Positions 33,964-44,213 of a DNA stretch of 64,000 bases are shown here, one piece after another. Position 1 is the first letter of the stretch. The number at the start of each line of letters is the position of its first letter. Source of the DNA: Candidatus Nitrotoga arctica (GTDB lineage: Bacteria > Pseudomonadota > Gammaproteobacteria > Burkholderiales > Gallionellaceae); the NCBI RefSeq assembly GCF_918378365.1, contig NZ_OU912926.1, positions 3,038,001 to 3,102,000 on the forward strand, written 5' to 3'. The notes under the pieces are model-generated. The model did not search any database, was not told where the DNA came from, and saw only the letters and a program-made list of their open reading frames with translations. Position numbers and translations under genes: made by a program.

Positions 33964-35160
33964 ATGACCATACAAGAATCAATAGACGTGATCAAACGTG
34001 GTTGCGACGAGCTGCTGTTGGAAACTGAATTAAATCACAAATTGGTGCTGGATCGTCCTTTGCGAATCAAGGCCGGGTTTGATCCAACCGCACCGGATTT
34101 ACATCTTGGGCATACTGTATTGCTCAACAAAATGAGGCAGTTACAGGAGCTTGGTCACCATGCGCTATTTTTGATTGGCGATTTTACCGGCATGATAGGC
34201 GATCCGACTGGCAAAAATACAACTCGCCCACCGCTATCACGCGAACAGGTATTAGAAAATGCAGAAAGTTACCGTGAGCAAGTATTCAAGGTTCTGGATC
34301 CGGATAAAACCGAAATTGTTTTTAATTCTACTTGGATGGACAAATTTAGTGCGGCTGACTTGATTAAGCTAGCAGCTACCCATACTGTTGCGCGTATGCT
34401 GGAGCGCGATGATTTCGGCAAACGCTACAAGAACAGTCAGGCAATCGCTATCCATGAATTTATTTACCCTCTGATACAGGGTTACGATTCAGTAGCGCTT
34501 AAAGCTGACCTAGAGTTAGGTGGTTCAGATCAAAAATTCAACCTGCTCATGGGACGTGAGCTACAAAAACATTACGGCCAGCCTCCGCAGTGCGTGCTTA
34601 CCATGCCATTATTATTAGGGTTGGATGGGGTAAACAAGATGTCCAAATCCCTTGGTAATTATATCGGCATCAACGAGTCACCCCAGGAAATGTTTGGCAA
34701 ATTAATGTCTGTTTCAGACAAATTGATGTGGCGTTATCTGGAGTTGCTGTCATTTGAGTCTATGAGTACCATTGCCAAATGGCGGGCAGAGGTAGAGCAA
34801 GAACGTAATCCGCGCGATATTAAAGTATTGCTGGCGCAAGAAATAGTTACGCGCTTCCATAGCCGAGCCGCAGCCGAAAAAGCGTTAGCTGAATTCGAGG
34901 CTCGTTTCAAACAAGGTGTGCTGCCAGAAGACATGCCGGAAGTAACGGTTTCCGCTAGTACAGGGATTATCGGCATTACTCAATTACTCAAGCAGGCTGG
35001 GCTGGTAGAAAGCACATCGGAAGCTCTGCGTATGATTACTCAGGGAGCAGTAAAGCTGGACGGCGAACGGGTAATCGACAAAGCCCTTCAACTACAAACA
35101 GGGGCAGTGGTAGTGGCTCAAGTAGGCAAGCGCAAATTTGCGCGAGTAACGGTAAAATAG
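33964..35160 (+). CDS. tyrS: Tyrosyl-tRNA synthetase
   Basis: It charges tRNA-Tyr. The 398-residue class I synthetase has the HIGH-type motif in [15 protein letters not shown] and the KMSKS motif in [12 protein letters not shown]-terminal S4 RNA-binding domain ends the chain ([18 protein letters not shown]). This shorter form is the one common in betaproteobacteria. It has its own AT-rich leader and is convergent with folB. Confidence 0.97.
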   Translation: MTIQESIDVIKRGCDELLLETELNHKLVLDRPLRIKAGFDPTAPDLHLGHTVLLNKMRQLQELGHHALFLIGDFTGMIGDPTGKNTTRPPLSREQVLENAESYREQVFKVLDPDKTEIVFNSTWMDKFSAADLIKLAATHTVARMLERDDFGKRYKNSQAIAIHEFIYPLIQGYDSVALKADLELGGSDQKFNLLMGRELQKHYGQPPQCVLTMPLLLGLDGVNKMSKSLGNYIGINESPQEMFGKLMSVSDKLMWRYLELLSFESMSTIAKWRAEVEQERNPRDIKVLLAQEIVTRFHSRAAAEKALAEFEARFKQGVLPEDMPEVTVSASTGIIGITQLLKQAGLVESTSEALRMITQGAVKLDGERVIDKALQLQTGAVVVAQVGKRKFARVTVK

Positions 35161-35189
35161 ACTAAAGTTAGGTATTTGAAATTTTAGTT

Positions 35190-35552
35190 TCAGTTTGGTT
35201 TAGCCTGCCTGCGTTCGATGCTGATGCCCACCATACGACTGTCACGTATGGCATTTAATTTGGCAACGCTAACTTTGACCCATGGCACATTGAAGTCGAT
35301 AAGCAGAATCTGGGCAATGCGTTCGGCCAGCGCTTCTAGCAGGTTGAAGTGGTGGTTGCTTAGCGCGCTTTGGATGTGGCGCACAATTTCGGAGTAATCA
35401 AGTGCATCGTGTATATCGTCACTCTGACAAGCACGAGCATTTGGCAGGGCAATCTCCATATCTAGCTGCAAAGTTTGCGGAACGCGCTTCTCCCATTCGT
35501 ATACACCAATGAGCGTTTCAACTTTGAGTTCGCGTAGAAAAATAATATCCAT
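35190..35552 (-). CDS. folB: Dihydroneopterin aldolase
   Basis: It converts 7,8-dihydroneopterin to 6-hydroxymethyl-dihydropterin in folate synthesis. The 120 residues have the family elements LIGVYEWEKRVPQTLQLD, the catalytic-region ALDYSEIVRHI, and LLEALAERIAQILL with the conserved E. It is divergent from plsY, with which it shares a 94-base promoter region, as in many proteobacteria. Confidence 0.95.
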   Translation of the reverse strand: MDIIFLRELKVETLIGVYEWEKRVPQTLQLDMEIALPNARACQSDDIHDALDYSEIVRHIQSALSNHHFNLLEALAERIAQILLIDFNVPWVKVSVAKLNAIRDSRMVGISIERRQAKPN

Positions 35553-35646
35553 GAAAAAACTGTTTGAGTTTGATTGGCTTGGCGTTTGCTTATTTTAACA
35601 AATTCAAAAAAAGAGTTTGCCACTAGCCCATTTTAAGGTATTTCAA

Positions 35647-36261
35647 ATGAAAATCTTGGTTTTTATTGTGTGTGCTTATTTATTGGGTTCAATTTCTTTC
35701 GCGGTGATAATGAGCCGATTATTCGCACTGCCCGATCCACGCACTTACGGTTCGCATAATCCGGGTGCGACTAATGTGCTGCGTAGTGGGAACAAATGGG
35801 CTGCGATATTGACACTGTTGGGTGATGCAGCGAAGGGCTGGCTGGCGGTGTGGGTGGCTCAACGTTTTGAGCCACAGGATGGCAATTCGCTGCTAATTGC
35901 AGCAGTGGCGCTTGCAGTATTTTTTGGTCACCTTTTTCCTATATTCCTGCGCTTCAAAGGCGGCAAGGGCGTGGCTACTGCATTAGGTGTGCTGCTGGCG
36001 CTTAATGTGTGGTTGGGATTGGCGGTATTGGCAACTTGGATATTGGTGGCATTGATATTCCGCCTATCGTCACTGGCAGCATTGCTGGCGGCCGTGGGTG
36101 CGCCTATCTATGCTATGGCATTGGCCTTGCCGTCTGAGTACGTATTCACGTTGGTCGGGATCTCATTATTGTTGTTCTGGCGCCACAAGAGCAACATTCA
36201 GAATTTATTAGCAGGCAAGGAAAGCCGCATTGCTAAGAAGAAAGACAGTCATTCGGAATAG
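35647..36261 (+). CDS. plsY: Acyl-phosphate:glycerol-3-phosphate acyltransferase PlsY
   Basis: An inner-membrane enzyme making lysophosphatidic acid from acyl phosphate. I start at [18 protein letters not shown] (204 residues), preferring it to an in-frame ATG ten codons upstream. The three conserved loops are visible: [19 protein letters not shown], and [12 protein letters not shown], with five hydrophobic helices. The 3' end overlaps the convergent tsaD gene by 13 bases. Confidence 0.95.
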   Translation: MKILVFIVCAYLLGSISFAVIMSRLFALPDPRTYGSHNPGATNVLRSGNKWAAILTLLGDAAKGWLAVWVAQRFEPQDGNSLLIAAVALAVFFGHLFPIFLRFKGGKGVATALGVLLALNVWLGLAVLATWILVALIFRLSSLAALLAAVGAPIYAMALALPSEYVFTLVGISLLLFWRHKSNIQNLLAGKESRIAKKKDSHSE

Positions 36262-37271
36262 TTGAATTGTTGCAAGTCCCAGCGCGGCCTGACATTGAAA
36301 CGGTAATCACTTTTCATCTCTTGCTTCTGCAGGCGTAGTGCCGCGGCAAAAGCGATCATGGCACCGTTATCAGTGCAAAACTCAAGATCAGGATAGAACA
36401 CTCGAAAGCCATTTTTACTGGCCGCTTCATTTAGTTGCGCACGAAGATGTTGGTTTGCACCTACCCCGCCGGCGATCACTAATTGATTAAGTCCAGTTTG
36501 TTTTAGTGCAGCCAACGACTTGGTAGTCAGCACTTCCACAATTGCTTCTTGCGTTGCATACGCAATGTCAGCACGAGTTTGTTCATCTAGTGTGTGTTGG
36601 CGAGTTAGGGTTAGTACTGCAGTTTTCAGTCCGCTGAAACTGAAATCCAGATTGCCGCTATGCTGCATAGGGCGTGGCAAATGAAAATGACCGGGCCGAC
36701 CTTGATTAGCCAGTTTAGCCAGTTCGGGGCCTCCTGGGTAGCAAAGACCAAGAAGCTTGGCACTCTTATCAAAAGCTTCACCAGCGGCATCGTCCAATGT
36801 TTCCCCTAATAAAGTATATTTGCCCACACCATCCACGCGCATAAGCTGGGTATGCCCGCCGGAAACTAATAGCGCGATGAAAGGAAATTTCAGTGTGGAA
36901 TCGGATAAAAGTGGGGATAACAAATGTCCTTCCAAATGGTGGATGCCAATGGCCGGAATATTCAGTGAATACGCCAGCGAACAAGCGATACTTGCGCCTA
37001 CTAATAATGCACCAGACAAACCCGGACCTTGGGTATACGCAATGGCGTTCAAATGTTGCAGACGGCATCCAGCTTCATCGGCTACCAAACGTATTAAGGG
37101 AAGCATGCGACGGATGTGATCGCGTGACGCCAGTTCCGGCACTACACCGCCGTATTCATTATGCATAGCCACTTGTGTATGCAGTGCATGCGCTAACAAT
37201 CCACGCTCGGCGTGATATATAGCGACACCGGTTTCATCGCACGAGCTTTCAATACCCAAAATCAGTTTCAT
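36249..37271 (-). CDS. tsaD: tRNA N6-threonylcarbamoyladenosine synthase catalytic subunit TsaD
   Basis: It transfers the threonylcarbamoyl group to A37 of ANN-reading tRNAs, acting with TsaB, TsaC and TsaE. The 340 residues hold [14 protein letters not shown], the metal-binding histidines in [22 protein letters not shown] and [10 protein letters not shown]. It is full length. It overlaps the plsY 3' end on the opposite strand. The usual divergent neighbour rpsU is absent; ybeY lies upstream instead. Confidence 0.97.
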   Translation of the reverse strand: MKLILGIESSCDETGVAIYHAERGLLAHALHTQVAMHNEYGGVVPELASRDHIRRMLPLIRLVADEAGCRLQHLNAIAYTQGPGLSGALLVGASIACSLAYSLNIPAIGIHHLEGHLLSPLLSDSTLKFPFIALLVSGGHTQLMRVDGVGKYTLLGETLDDAAGEAFDKSAKLLGLCYPGGPELAKLANQGRPGHFHLPRPMQHSGNLDFSFSGLKTAVLTLTRQHTLDEQTRADIAYATQEAIVEVLTTKSLAALKQTGLNQLVIAGGVGANQHLRAQLNEAASKNGFRVFYPDLEFCTDNGAMIAFAAALRLQKQEMKSDYRFNVRPRWDLQQFNYSE

Positions 37272-37495
37272 AGTGACAGTTATTTATAATGAGGACATAT
37301 TGTAGCGTTTGCGTGATGTATAACTCCTGGCTGGAACTACCGAATTAATTATCTGAATCTCCATGTTCCGGCTGGTACTTGACAAAAATCAGATGAAATT
37401 ATTGCGAGATCGCTTCTGAGTATTTGGGAGAACCGCTATTATCGCATCTATAGTGCATAGAACACGTTGTTCGCTAACTTGGTTTTGAATTGAAG

Positions 37496-37975
37496 ATGAT
37501 GACTGCACATAAACTATCACTGTCAGTGCAATATGCGGTCGGGGGAATGAATCTGCCCACACGTCAGCAGTTCCGCCGTTGGATAAAGACGGCTTTGCAA
37601 CGCGATGTGCAAATCGTGCTGCGTATCGTCGACGAAATAGAAGGGCGGGCGCTGAACAAAAAATTTCGCGGCAAGGATTACGCTACTAACGTACTTACAT
37701 TTGTATATGCAGATACCGACCAGTTGCCTAATAATGCCGATTTACTCTATGGCGATATCGTAATCTGCACGCCAGTGGTAGAACAGGAAGCACGCGAGCA
37801 ACACAAGGATTTGCGAGCTCACTACGCTCACCTCGCCATCCATGCTGCCCTACATTTGCAAGGATATGACCACGAAAATGAACAGGATGCCGCTGTAATG
37901 GAAGCGCTTGAAACCAAGTTGCTGGCAAAATTAAGGTATGTTGATCCTTACAAAGTTGTAGAAAGCGAGGCTTGA
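37496..37975 (+). CDS. ybeY: Endoribonuclease YbeY (16S rRNA maturation)
   Basis: A zinc-dependent RNase that matures the 16S rRNA 3' end and takes part in 70S quality control. The metal site HAALHLQGYDH (H-x3-H-x5-H) is at about residue 120 and RGKDYATNVLTFVY precedes it. Start codons at 37496 and 37499 both fit, with a purine-rich TTGAAG upstream. It ends 123 bases before glyA. Its usual partners ybeZ and ybeX (corC) are not next to it here. Confidence 0.93.
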   Translation: MMTAHKLSLSVQYAVGGMNLPTRQQFRRWIKTALQRDVQIVLRIVDEIEGRALNKKFRGKDYATNVLTFVYADTDQLPNNADLLYGDIVICTPVVEQEAREQHKDLRAHYAHLAIHAALHLQGYDHENEQDAAVMEALETKLLAKLRYVDPYKVVESEA

Positions 37976-38098
37976 TTCAAAGCAGTTTAAGAAGTAAGCC
38001 ACGTAGCGCATACGCCCATGCAGCTGTAACAAGTTTGTTCCCGACCAACGTGATAAAATACACGCCTTCCCTTTTCACTGACCTATTGGAAATCCGTC

Positions 38099-39370
38099 AT
38101 GTTCTCTAGCAAAAACACTATTGCTCACACCGACCCCGAATTATGGGCAGCGATCCAGGATGAAAATCGCCGACAGGAAGATCATATTGAGCTGATCGCT
38201 TCAGAAAATTACACCAGCCCGGCAGTGATGGAAGCGCAGGGCAGCAAGCTGACCAACAAGTATGCCGAAGGGTATCCCGGAAAGCGCTACTACGGCGGCT
38301 GCGAATACGTGGATGTGGCGGAACAACTGGCAATTGATCGCGTAAAGGCTTTGTTCGGTGCTGAGTATGCCAATGTGCAACCACATTCCGGCTCGCAAGC
38401 CAATCAAGCGGTATACATGTCGGTGCTCAAACCGGGCGATACCATACTCGGCATGTCGCTGGCGCATGGCGGCCATCTGACTCATGGCGCTTCTGTGAAT
38501 CTTAGTGGCAAGCTGTATCACGCCATTGTTTACGGCCTCAACGAAAAAGAAGAGATTGACTACGACGCAGTGGAAAAACTGGCTCAAGAACATAAGCCCA
38601 AGATGATCGTTGCCGGTGCTTCCGCCTATGCGCTGGTGATCGACTGGAAGCGCTTTCGCGCCATCGCCGACAGCGTGGGGGCATATTTATTCGTGGACAT
38701 GGCTCATTACGCCGGGCTGGTGGCGGCGGGTTATTATCCCAACCCGGTGGGCATCGCTGATTTTGTCACCAGTACCACCCATAAGACATTGCGCGGCCCA
38801 CGTGGCGGCATTATCCTAGCTAAGGCGGAATTTGAGAAAGTGCTTAATTCCGCGATATTCCCTGGTATACAGGGTGGTCCCTTGATGCATGTAATCGCCG
38901 CCAAAGCCGTGGCGTTTAAAGAGGCGATGAGCAAGGAATTCAAGGAATACCAGAAACAGGTAATTGATAACGCCCGTGTGATGGCTAAGGTATTACAGGA
39001 ACGCGGTCTACGCATTGTGTCCGGACATACCGACTGCCATATGTTCCTGGTGGATCTGCAATCCAAGCACATCACTGGTAAGGACGCCGAGACGGCGCTG
39101 GGGCGTGCGCACATCACAGTGAACAAGAACGCCATCCCTAACGACCCACAAAAACCATTCGTTACCAGCGGTATTCGCATCGGTAGCCCGGCGATGACCA
39201 CGCGCGGCTTTAAAGAATTGGAAGCGGAGAAGCTGGCGCACCTGATTGCGGATGTACTGAATACACCGAATGACGATGCGGTGATTAACCGCGTGACTGT
39301 AGATGTGAAGCAGCTGTGCGCGAAATTTCCAGTATATGGTCACAATAACAAAAGAAGGAAAGAGGATTAA
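38099..39370 (+). CDS. glyA: Serine hydroxymethyltransferase
   Basis: A PLP enzyme interconverting serine and glycine and supplying one-carbon units. The 423 residues have the cofactor lysine in [14 protein letters not shown], plus [20 protein letters not shown] and [14 protein letters not shown]. The C-terminus NNKRRKED is slightly longer than usual. A candidate terminator follows immediately, although nrdR starts only 92 bases on. Confidence 0.98.
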   Translation: MFSSKNTIAHTDPELWAAIQDENRRQEDHIELIASENYTSPAVMEAQGSKLTNKYAEGYPGKRYYGGCEYVDVAEQLAIDRVKALFGAEYANVQPHSGSQANQAVYMSVLKPGDTILGMSLAHGGHLTHGASVNLSGKLYHAIVYGLNEKEEIDYDAVEKLAQEHKPKMIVAGASAYALVIDWKRFRAIADSVGAYLFVDMAHYAGLVAAGYYPNPVGIADFVTSTTHKTLRGPRGGIILAKAEFEKVLNSAIFPGIQGGPLMHVIAAKAVAFKEAMSKEFKEYQKQVIDNARVMAKVLQERGLRIVSGHTDCHMFLVDLQSKHITGKDAETALGRAHITVNKNAIPNDPQKPFVTSGIRIGSPAMTTRGFKELEAEKLAHLIADVLNTPNDDAVINRVTVDVKQLCAKFPVYGHNNKRRKED

Positions 39371-39372
39371 AA

Positions 39373-39428
39373 AAGCCGAGGCATGACGATTCTTTGTTCG
39401 TTTCGTGATGCCTCAATTTCATTTTTTC
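39373..39428 (+). terminator. Probable rho-independent terminator after glyA
   Basis: GAGGCAT and ATGCCTC with additional ACGA/TCGT pairing form a hairpin with one internal mismatch, preceded by an A-run and followed by AATTTCATTTTTT. The stem is good but the T-tract is slightly interrupted. Confidence 0.55.
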
Positions 39429-39462
39429 GATTATCGTTTCCCGCTTTTCATTCTTCAATCCT

Positions 39463-39942
39463 ATGAAATGTCCTTTTTGCAAAGGCCCCGACACCCAAGT
39501 GGTGGACACACGCGAAAACGAAGAAGGCGATAGCATCCGCCGCCGCCGCCGCTGCCTATCTTGCGAAAAACGCTTCACCACCTATGAAACGGTCGAGTTG
39601 CGAATGCCGCAGGTGGTCAAACAGAACGGCATGCGCACTGAATTCGATACAGAAAAGCTGAGCACAAGTTTTAATCGTGCATTGCACAAGCGCCCGGTTC
39701 CTACAGAGCTGGTGGATGCAGCCATAGATCATGTGACACAAAGAGTGTTCGCTCTCGGCGAACGTGAGATCGGTTCGCGGCAAATCGGTGAGATGGTCAT
39801 GAAGGAATTGCTGAAGCTGGACAAGGTGGCCTACATTCGTTTCGCTTCGGTGTACAAGAGCTTCCAGGATGTGAAGGATTTTTCTGAGGCGGTCGAGGCA
39901 GTGCGCAAAGCGCCTGCAAAATACAAATCGCGAGCGAGTTAA
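39463..39942 (+). CDS. nrdR: Transcriptional repressor NrdR
   Basis: An ATP/dATP-sensing repressor of ribonucleotide reductase genes. The 159 residues consist of an N-terminal zinc ribbon (MKCPFCKG, then [12 protein letters not shown]) and an ATP-cone ([16 protein letters not shown]). In betaproteobacteria it commonly sits between glyA and ribD, as here. ribD begins 3 bases after its stop, indicating one transcript. Confidence 0.97.
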   Translation: MKCPFCKGPDTQVVDTRENEEGDSIRRRRRCLSCEKRFTTYETVELRMPQVVKQNGMRTEFDTEKLSTSFNRALHKRPVPTELVDAAIDHVTQRVFALGEREIGSRQIGEMVMKELLKLDKVAYIRFASVYKSFQDVKDFSEAVEAVRKAPAKYKSRAS

Positions 39943-39944
39943 AC

Positions 39945-41057
39945 ATGCTGTCCCCGCAAGATAGCTTGTGGATGGCTAATGCGTTGCAGCTGGCAGAGCG
40001 TGGTCTGTATAGCACCAGCCCCAATCCGAGGGTCGGTTGTGTGCTGGTACGCGACGACCAGATAGTGGGAGAAGGTTGGCACCAATATGCTGGCGAGCCT
40101 CATGCGGAAGTGCATGCATTGCGTGCAGCCGGCGAAGCGGCGCGCGGTGCAACTGTTTACGTTACGCTGGAACCTTGCAGCCATCAGGGCAGAACCCCCC
40201 CTTGCGCCGATGCGTTGATAAGTGCAGGTGTGATACGCGTGGTAGCGGCAATGCAAGACCCGAATCCGCAAGTGGCAGGAAAAGGCATAGAAAAATTACG
40301 CGCTGCAGGTATCGAGGTCGAGTGCGGATTGATGGAAGGTGCGGCACGTGAATTGAACATTGGATTTTTTTCACGTATGACGCGCGGTTTCCCATGGCTA
40401 CGCAGCAAGATCGCCATGAGTCTGGATGGACGCACCGCCTTGAATAATGGCAGAAGCCAGTGGATTACTGGAGCAGCAGCACGGCAAGATGTGCAACACT
40501 GGCGCGGGCGCTCCTGCGCGGTGCTGACCGGCATCGGTACGGTGCGGGCTGATGATCCGCGGCTTAACGTGCGTGAGCCAAAATTGGGTGCCTCTAAAAT
40601 AAAAGCCATACGTCAACCATTGCGTGCAGTGTTGGATAGCCAACTGCAATTGCCGCTAACGGCACGCATCCTGTGTGATGGTAATGTGGTGATTTACACT
40701 GCCACACCCGATTTACAAAAAATGGCCGCACTCGAAAAATTGGGTGCGCGCGTAATCGTGTTGCCGGATGTGTGTGGGCGTGTAGATCTAATTGCGATGC
40801 TACGCGATCTGGCTGCAAGCGGCTGCAACGAAGTGCTGGTGGAAGCCGGTAGTATATTGAATGGTGCGCTGCTCCAGGCAGGACTGGTGGATGAGTTGGT
40901 GCTTTATGTGGCACCGCAGTTGCTGGGTGACATGGCGCGCGGTATGGCGCAACTGGGTGAATTAACGATGCTGGACCAGCGCGTGGAACTGGAATGGCAG
41001 GATGTGCGTAATGTCGGTAAGGATTTGCGTATCGTGGCACGAGTGAAGCATGCATAA
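39945..41057 (+). CDS. ribD: Bifunctional riboflavin deaminase/reductase RibD
   Basis: It carries out the second and third steps of riboflavin synthesis. The N-terminal cytidine-deaminase-like domain has the zinc motifs HAEVHAL and LEPCSHQGRTPPC. The C-terminal reductase domain begins near RSKIAMSLDGRTALNNG and includes VLVEAGSILNGALL. At 370 residues it is complete. It is translationally close to nrdR. About 450 bases then separate it from ribE, unusually long for this operon. Confidence 0.96.
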   Translation: MLSPQDSLWMANALQLAERGLYSTSPNPRVGCVLVRDDQIVGEGWHQYAGEPHAEVHALRAAGEAARGATVYVTLEPCSHQGRTPPCADALISAGVIRVVAAMQDPNPQVAGKGIEKLRAAGIEVECGLMEGAARELNIGFFSRMTRGFPWLRSKIAMSLDGRTALNNGRSQWITGAAARQDVQHWRGRSCAVLTGIGTVRADDPRLNVREPKLGASKIKAIRQPLRAVLDSQLQLPLTARILCDGNVVIYTATPDLQKMAALEKLGARVIVLPDVCGRVDLIAMLRDLAASGCNEVLVEAGSILNGALLQAGLVDELVLYVAPQLLGDMARGMAQLGELTMLDQRVELEWQDVRNVGKDLRIVARVKHA

Positions 41058-41377
41058 AAGAATATTTATTCGGGCATACATCACGTAAGAATTACCGCTC
41101 ACAACGATTGTTTATTTTACTGAACAGGTGAGCTCATACAGCTAGATTAAAGATACTCGCAGGGGAGTGAAAATCAATTCAAGCGTAGTAGAAACATATT
41201 AAAAAACCAATCCAAATGTGACCTGTGTGGAACAAAATTTCGATGAAATTGTTTCTATCGGCTGAACAAAAAATCCTCTCTGTTGCTGAAAATAAAAATG
41301 AATAGCCGACTATTTAAATATTTTCCAGTTATTGAAATGTTTCACCTGAAAATAGTAATAAAGGAGAACATCCGGTC
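41058..41377. other. Gap within the riboflavin operon
   Basis: 320 AT-rich bases between ribD and a short upstream open frame before ribE. I searched by eye for the conserved RFN (FMN riboswitch) blocks and did not find them. A separate ribE promoter could lie here; no clear -35/-10 pair was chosen. Confidence 0.4.
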
Positions 41378-41515
41378 ATGCGTAATCAACATATATATGC
41401 AATATTCTGGACAAATTTAATTGAGTTCATTATGCAAGCCAAACATCTATGGAAAGAATTGTTGGCATACGTTAAGTTGCATGCATCCAACGAAATTAGA
41501 ATAAAACATGTTTAG
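41378..41515 (+). CDS. Possible 45-codon upstream ORF overlapping ribE
   Basis: An AAAGGAG Shine-Dalgarno lies 11 bases before an ATG that opens a 45-codon frame (MRNQHIYAIFWTNLIEFIMQ, ending NEIRIKHV). Its TAG at 41513-41515 falls just inside ribE, whose ATG (41508) lies in another frame. ribE itself lacks a visible Shine-Dalgarno. The arrangement suits translational coupling or a regulatory leader peptide. It matches no family I know and may be non-coding; the claim rests on ribosome-site quality and overlap geometry. Confidence 0.45.
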   Translation: MRNQHIYAIFWTNLIEFIMQAKHLWKELLAYVKLHASNEIRIKHV

Positions 41516-42098
41516 TGGCATCATCGCAGATGTAGGTATCATTGAATGCACGGAAGACCGTGATGGAGGCTTGGATCTCTCCGTAATCACTCGTGCGCTC
41601 GGCATGGAAGACGTGCAACTTGGCGACAGCATGGCTGTGAACGGCGTGTGTCTGACTGTCGTAAAAATTGAGGGTAATCGTTTCAGCGTAAATGTCTCGC
41701 GCGAGACATTGAATTGTACGGTCGGGCTGATTGAGGGTGTTCGTGTCAATCTGGAAAAAGCGCTGCGCTTGGCTGACCGGCTGGGCGGGCATCTGGTGAG
41801 TGGCCATGTGGATGGCGTGGGCGAGGTAGTGGAATTCACCGACCTAAATGAAAGCTGGAAACTTAGCGTGCGTGTGCCGCAATTATTGGCAAAATACATC
41901 GCGGTAAAAGGTTCCATCACAATCAATGGGGTGAGCCTGACAGTGAATCAGGTTGAAGGTGATGTGTTCAGCGTAAATTTGATTCCGTACACATTAGAGG
42001 TAACCACGCTGAATGAATTGCGTGCTGGCGATAAGGTCAATGTGGAAATTGACCTTATCGCGCGTTACGTTGAACGTATTATGCAGGCACGAGGTTAG
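41508..42098 (+). CDS. ribE: Riboflavin synthase alpha chain
   Basis: It dismutates two 6,7-dimethyl-8-ribityllumazine molecules to riboflavin. The 196 residues show the internal duplication of the family: MFSGIIADVGIIE with MAVNGVCLTV in the first barrel, and HVDGVGEVV with ITINGVSLTVNQVEGD in the second. The start MFSGI is canonical although no strong ribosome site precedes it. The next gene starts 5 bases after its stop. Confidence 0.96.
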   Translation: MFSGIIADVGIIECTEDRDGGLDLSVITRALGMEDVQLGDSMAVNGVCLTVVKIEGNRFSVNVSRETLNCTVGLIEGVRVNLEKALRLADRLGGHLVSGHVDGVGEVVEFTDLNESWKLSVRVPQLLAKYIAVKGSITINGVSLTVNQVEGDVFSVNLIPYTLEVTTLNELRAGDKVNVEIDLIARYVERIMQARG

Positions 42099-42103
42099 TA
42101 AAC

Positions 42104-43198
42104 ATGACAGATATTGCACCGATACAAGAGATTATTGCCGAAATCCGCGCCGGAAACATGGTGGTGCTGGTGGACGAAGAAGACCGTGAGAACGAAGGCG
42201 ATCTATTGTTTGCCGCCGAATTTGTTACGCCTGAGAAAATAAATTTCATGGCCAAGCATGGGCGCGGACTGATTTGTCTTACATTGACCGACACGCATTG
42301 CAAGCAACTTAACCTGCCATTAATGGTGCGCGACAATGGTTCACCGTTGGGTACCAATTTCACACTTTCCATTGAAGCGGCGAGCGGTGTGACGACGGGG
42401 ATTTCTGCAACCGATCGTGCGCGCACCGTGCAGGTTTCCGTGAATAAAAATGCCAAGCCTGCTGACATCGTACAGCCGGGACATATTTTCCCGCTGATGG
42501 CGCAGAAAGGCGGTGTACTGGTGCGCGCTGGTCATACCGAAGCGGGTTGTGATTTGGCGCAATTGGCGGGGCTGACCCCCGCCTCGGTTATCTGCGAAAT
42601 CTTAAAAGATGACGGCGAGATGGCACGTTTGCCCGACCTGATAGCCTTCGCGCAACTGCATGGCTTGAAAATCGGCACCATCGCCGACCTGATCGAACAT
42701 CGTAGCCAGCATGAAAAGTTGGTTGAGCGCGTGGCAAAACGTACCGTGCAAACTGCTTATGGCGTGTTTGATCTAATCAGCTATGTGGACAAAACTACGC
42801 AGCGCACCCATCTGGCTTTGGTTAAGGGTGACATCCAGCCGCAAATTGAGACCCTGGTGCGCGTGCATGAACCACTATCAGTTCTGGATTTTCTGGAACA
42901 GGCAAGTTTCAAGAATTCAATCAGTGTGCATGATGCAATGCTGAAAATTAGTCTCTCATCCGCCGGAGTGTTGGTGTTATTGCATCGCAACGAAACCTCG
43001 AGTGACTTGTTAGCGCGTGCTGTAGTAATGCCTGAGGCACACCATATTCCCCAGTGGGATTTACGCAGTTACGGCATTGGTGCGCAGATTCTGCGCGATC
43101 TGAATGTCGGCAAAATGCGCCTGCTTGCTACCCCGCGCAAGCTACCGAGCATGACGGGATTTGGTTTGGAAGTTGTGGGTTATGCACAACCCGAATAA
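42104..43198 (+). CDS. ribB: DHBP synthase fused to a degenerate GTP cyclohydrolase II domain
   Basis: It makes 3,4-dihydroxy-2-butanone-4-phosphate from ribulose-5-phosphate. The N-terminal RibB domain (residues 1-205) has the acidic DEEDRENEGDL motif and RAGHTEAGCDLA. The C-terminal 150 residues align with GTP cyclohydrolase II. Its zinc-binding cysteines (pattern C-x10-C-x-C after RVHS) are missing: the region reads RVHEPLSVLDFLEQASFKN. The second activity is therefore probably lost, and a separate ribA is expected elsewhere. It resembles the RibBX type. Confidence 0.93.
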   Translation: MTDIAPIQEIIAEIRAGNMVVLVDEEDRENEGDLLFAAEFVTPEKINFMAKHGRGLICLTLTDTHCKQLNLPLMVRDNGSPLGTNFTLSIEAASGVTTGISATDRARTVQVSVNKNAKPADIVQPGHIFPLMAQKGGVLVRAGHTEAGCDLAQLAGLTPASVICEILKDDGEMARLPDLIAFAQLHGLKIGTIADLIEHRSQHEKLVERVAKRTVQTAYGVFDLISYVDKTTQRTHLALVKGDIQPQIETLVRVHEPLSVLDFLEQASFKNSISVHDAMLKISLSSAGVLVLLHRNETSSDLLARAVVMPEAHHIPQWDLRSYGIGAQILRDLNVGKMRLLATPRKLPSMTGFGLEVVGYAQPE

Positions 43199-43287
43199 AT
43201 CGGGAGCATCTCCAATTACTCGTCACATTACAAGCTCTTCCAGTCTTTCCTGACCAAGGTAAGCTGGGCGGGCTATCAGGATAAATT

Positions 43288-43740
43288 ATGAAAGAAATCG
43301 AAAAGAATCTGAACGGCGCGGGAATGCGTATTGGCATCGTACAAAGCCGCTTCAATCCTGTGATTTGCGAAGGTCTTCTGGCTGCCTGCCGAGCGCAGCT
43401 TATCCAGCAAGGTGTCAGCGATGCGGATATTACACTGGTAAGCGTACCAGGTGCATTGGAAATCCCGTTGGTGCTGCAACGCATGGCGCAAAGCGGAAGG
43501 TTCGACGCGCTTATCGCACTGGGTGCGGTAATTCGCGGGGACACTTACCACTTCGAAATTGTGGCAAATGAATCCGCACGCGGGGTAAGCGAAGTGCAAC
43601 TGCATGGCGGCTTGCCCATCGCCAATGCCATTCTCACAACCGATGTCGATGAGCAGGCAGAGGAGCGTATGAATACTAAAGGCATGGAAGCTGCACTAGT
43701 AGCGATTGAGATGGCAAATTTATTGAAGGAATTGGCATGA
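43288..43740 (+). CDS. ribH: 6,7-dimethyl-8-ribityllumazine synthase
   Basis: It condenses the pyrimidine and DHBP precursors to lumazine, forming an icosahedral or pentameric shell. The 150 residues contain [29 protein letters not shown], the phosphate-binding [12 protein letters not shown] with the catalytic His, and an ANAILTTD segment. The stop overlaps the nusB start by 4 bases (ATGA), the usual coupling. Confidence 0.97.
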   Translation: MKEIEKNLNGAGMRIGIVQSRFNPVICEGLLAACRAQLIQQGVSDADITLVSVPGALEIPLVLQRMAQSGRFDALIALGAVIRGDTYHFEIVANESARGVSEVQLHGGLPIANAILTTDVDEQAEERMNTKGMEAALVAIEMANLLKELA

Positions 43741-44213
43741 GCGAACCCGCAACCAAGGCGAAAGCACTTCCCAAAAGTTCCCGCCGCCGCTCGCGCGAAC
43801 TAGCTTTGCAGGGTATCTATCAGTGGCGCTTGACTAACGACGACCAAGAGCAAATCGAAAAACAGATTCGCGCTGAAAAGGGGATGGGGCGCTACGATGC
43901 GGAGTTTTTCAGTAAGCTGCTGCGTGGCGTACTGACACAACATACCGAACTTGAGACGGTTGTTGCCATGCATCTTGATCGCACCCTGGATGAACTCAGT
44001 CCAGTTGAGTTTTCTGTGCTGCTGATCGGCGCATATGAATTAATATATCATCCAGAAATTCCCTATCGTGTGGTTATCAACGAAGCGGTAGAACTTGCCA
44101 AAACCTTTGGTGGTACAGACGGACACAAGTTCGTTAACGGCGTTCTGGACAAAGTGACCGCGCAAGTTCGCGCAGTTGAAGTAGGCGGAGATAGCGGCAA
44201 AATTGTCGTGTGA
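43737..44213 (+). CDS. nusB: Transcription antitermination protein NusB
   Basis: It binds boxA RNA with S10 in rRNA antitermination. The 158 residues are all helical: [17 protein letters not shown] at the N-terminus, [20 protein letters not shown] in the middle, and [17 protein letters not shown] near the end. It overlaps ribH. In related genomes thiL and pgpA follow nusB, but here synteny breaks into an accessory block. Confidence 0.96.
   Translation: MSEPATKAKALPKSSRRRSRELALQGIYQWRLTNDDQEQIEKQIRAEKGMGRYDAEFFSKLLRGVLTQHTELETVVAMHLDRTLDELSPVEFSVLLIGAYELIYHPEIPYRVVINEAVELAKTFGGTDGHKFVNGVLDKVTAQVRAVEVGGDSGKIVV

Noticed and set aside
41058..41507. FMN (RFN) riboswitch upstream of ribE
   Set aside because: The gap is long enough, but the conserved RFN blocks were not found by eye.
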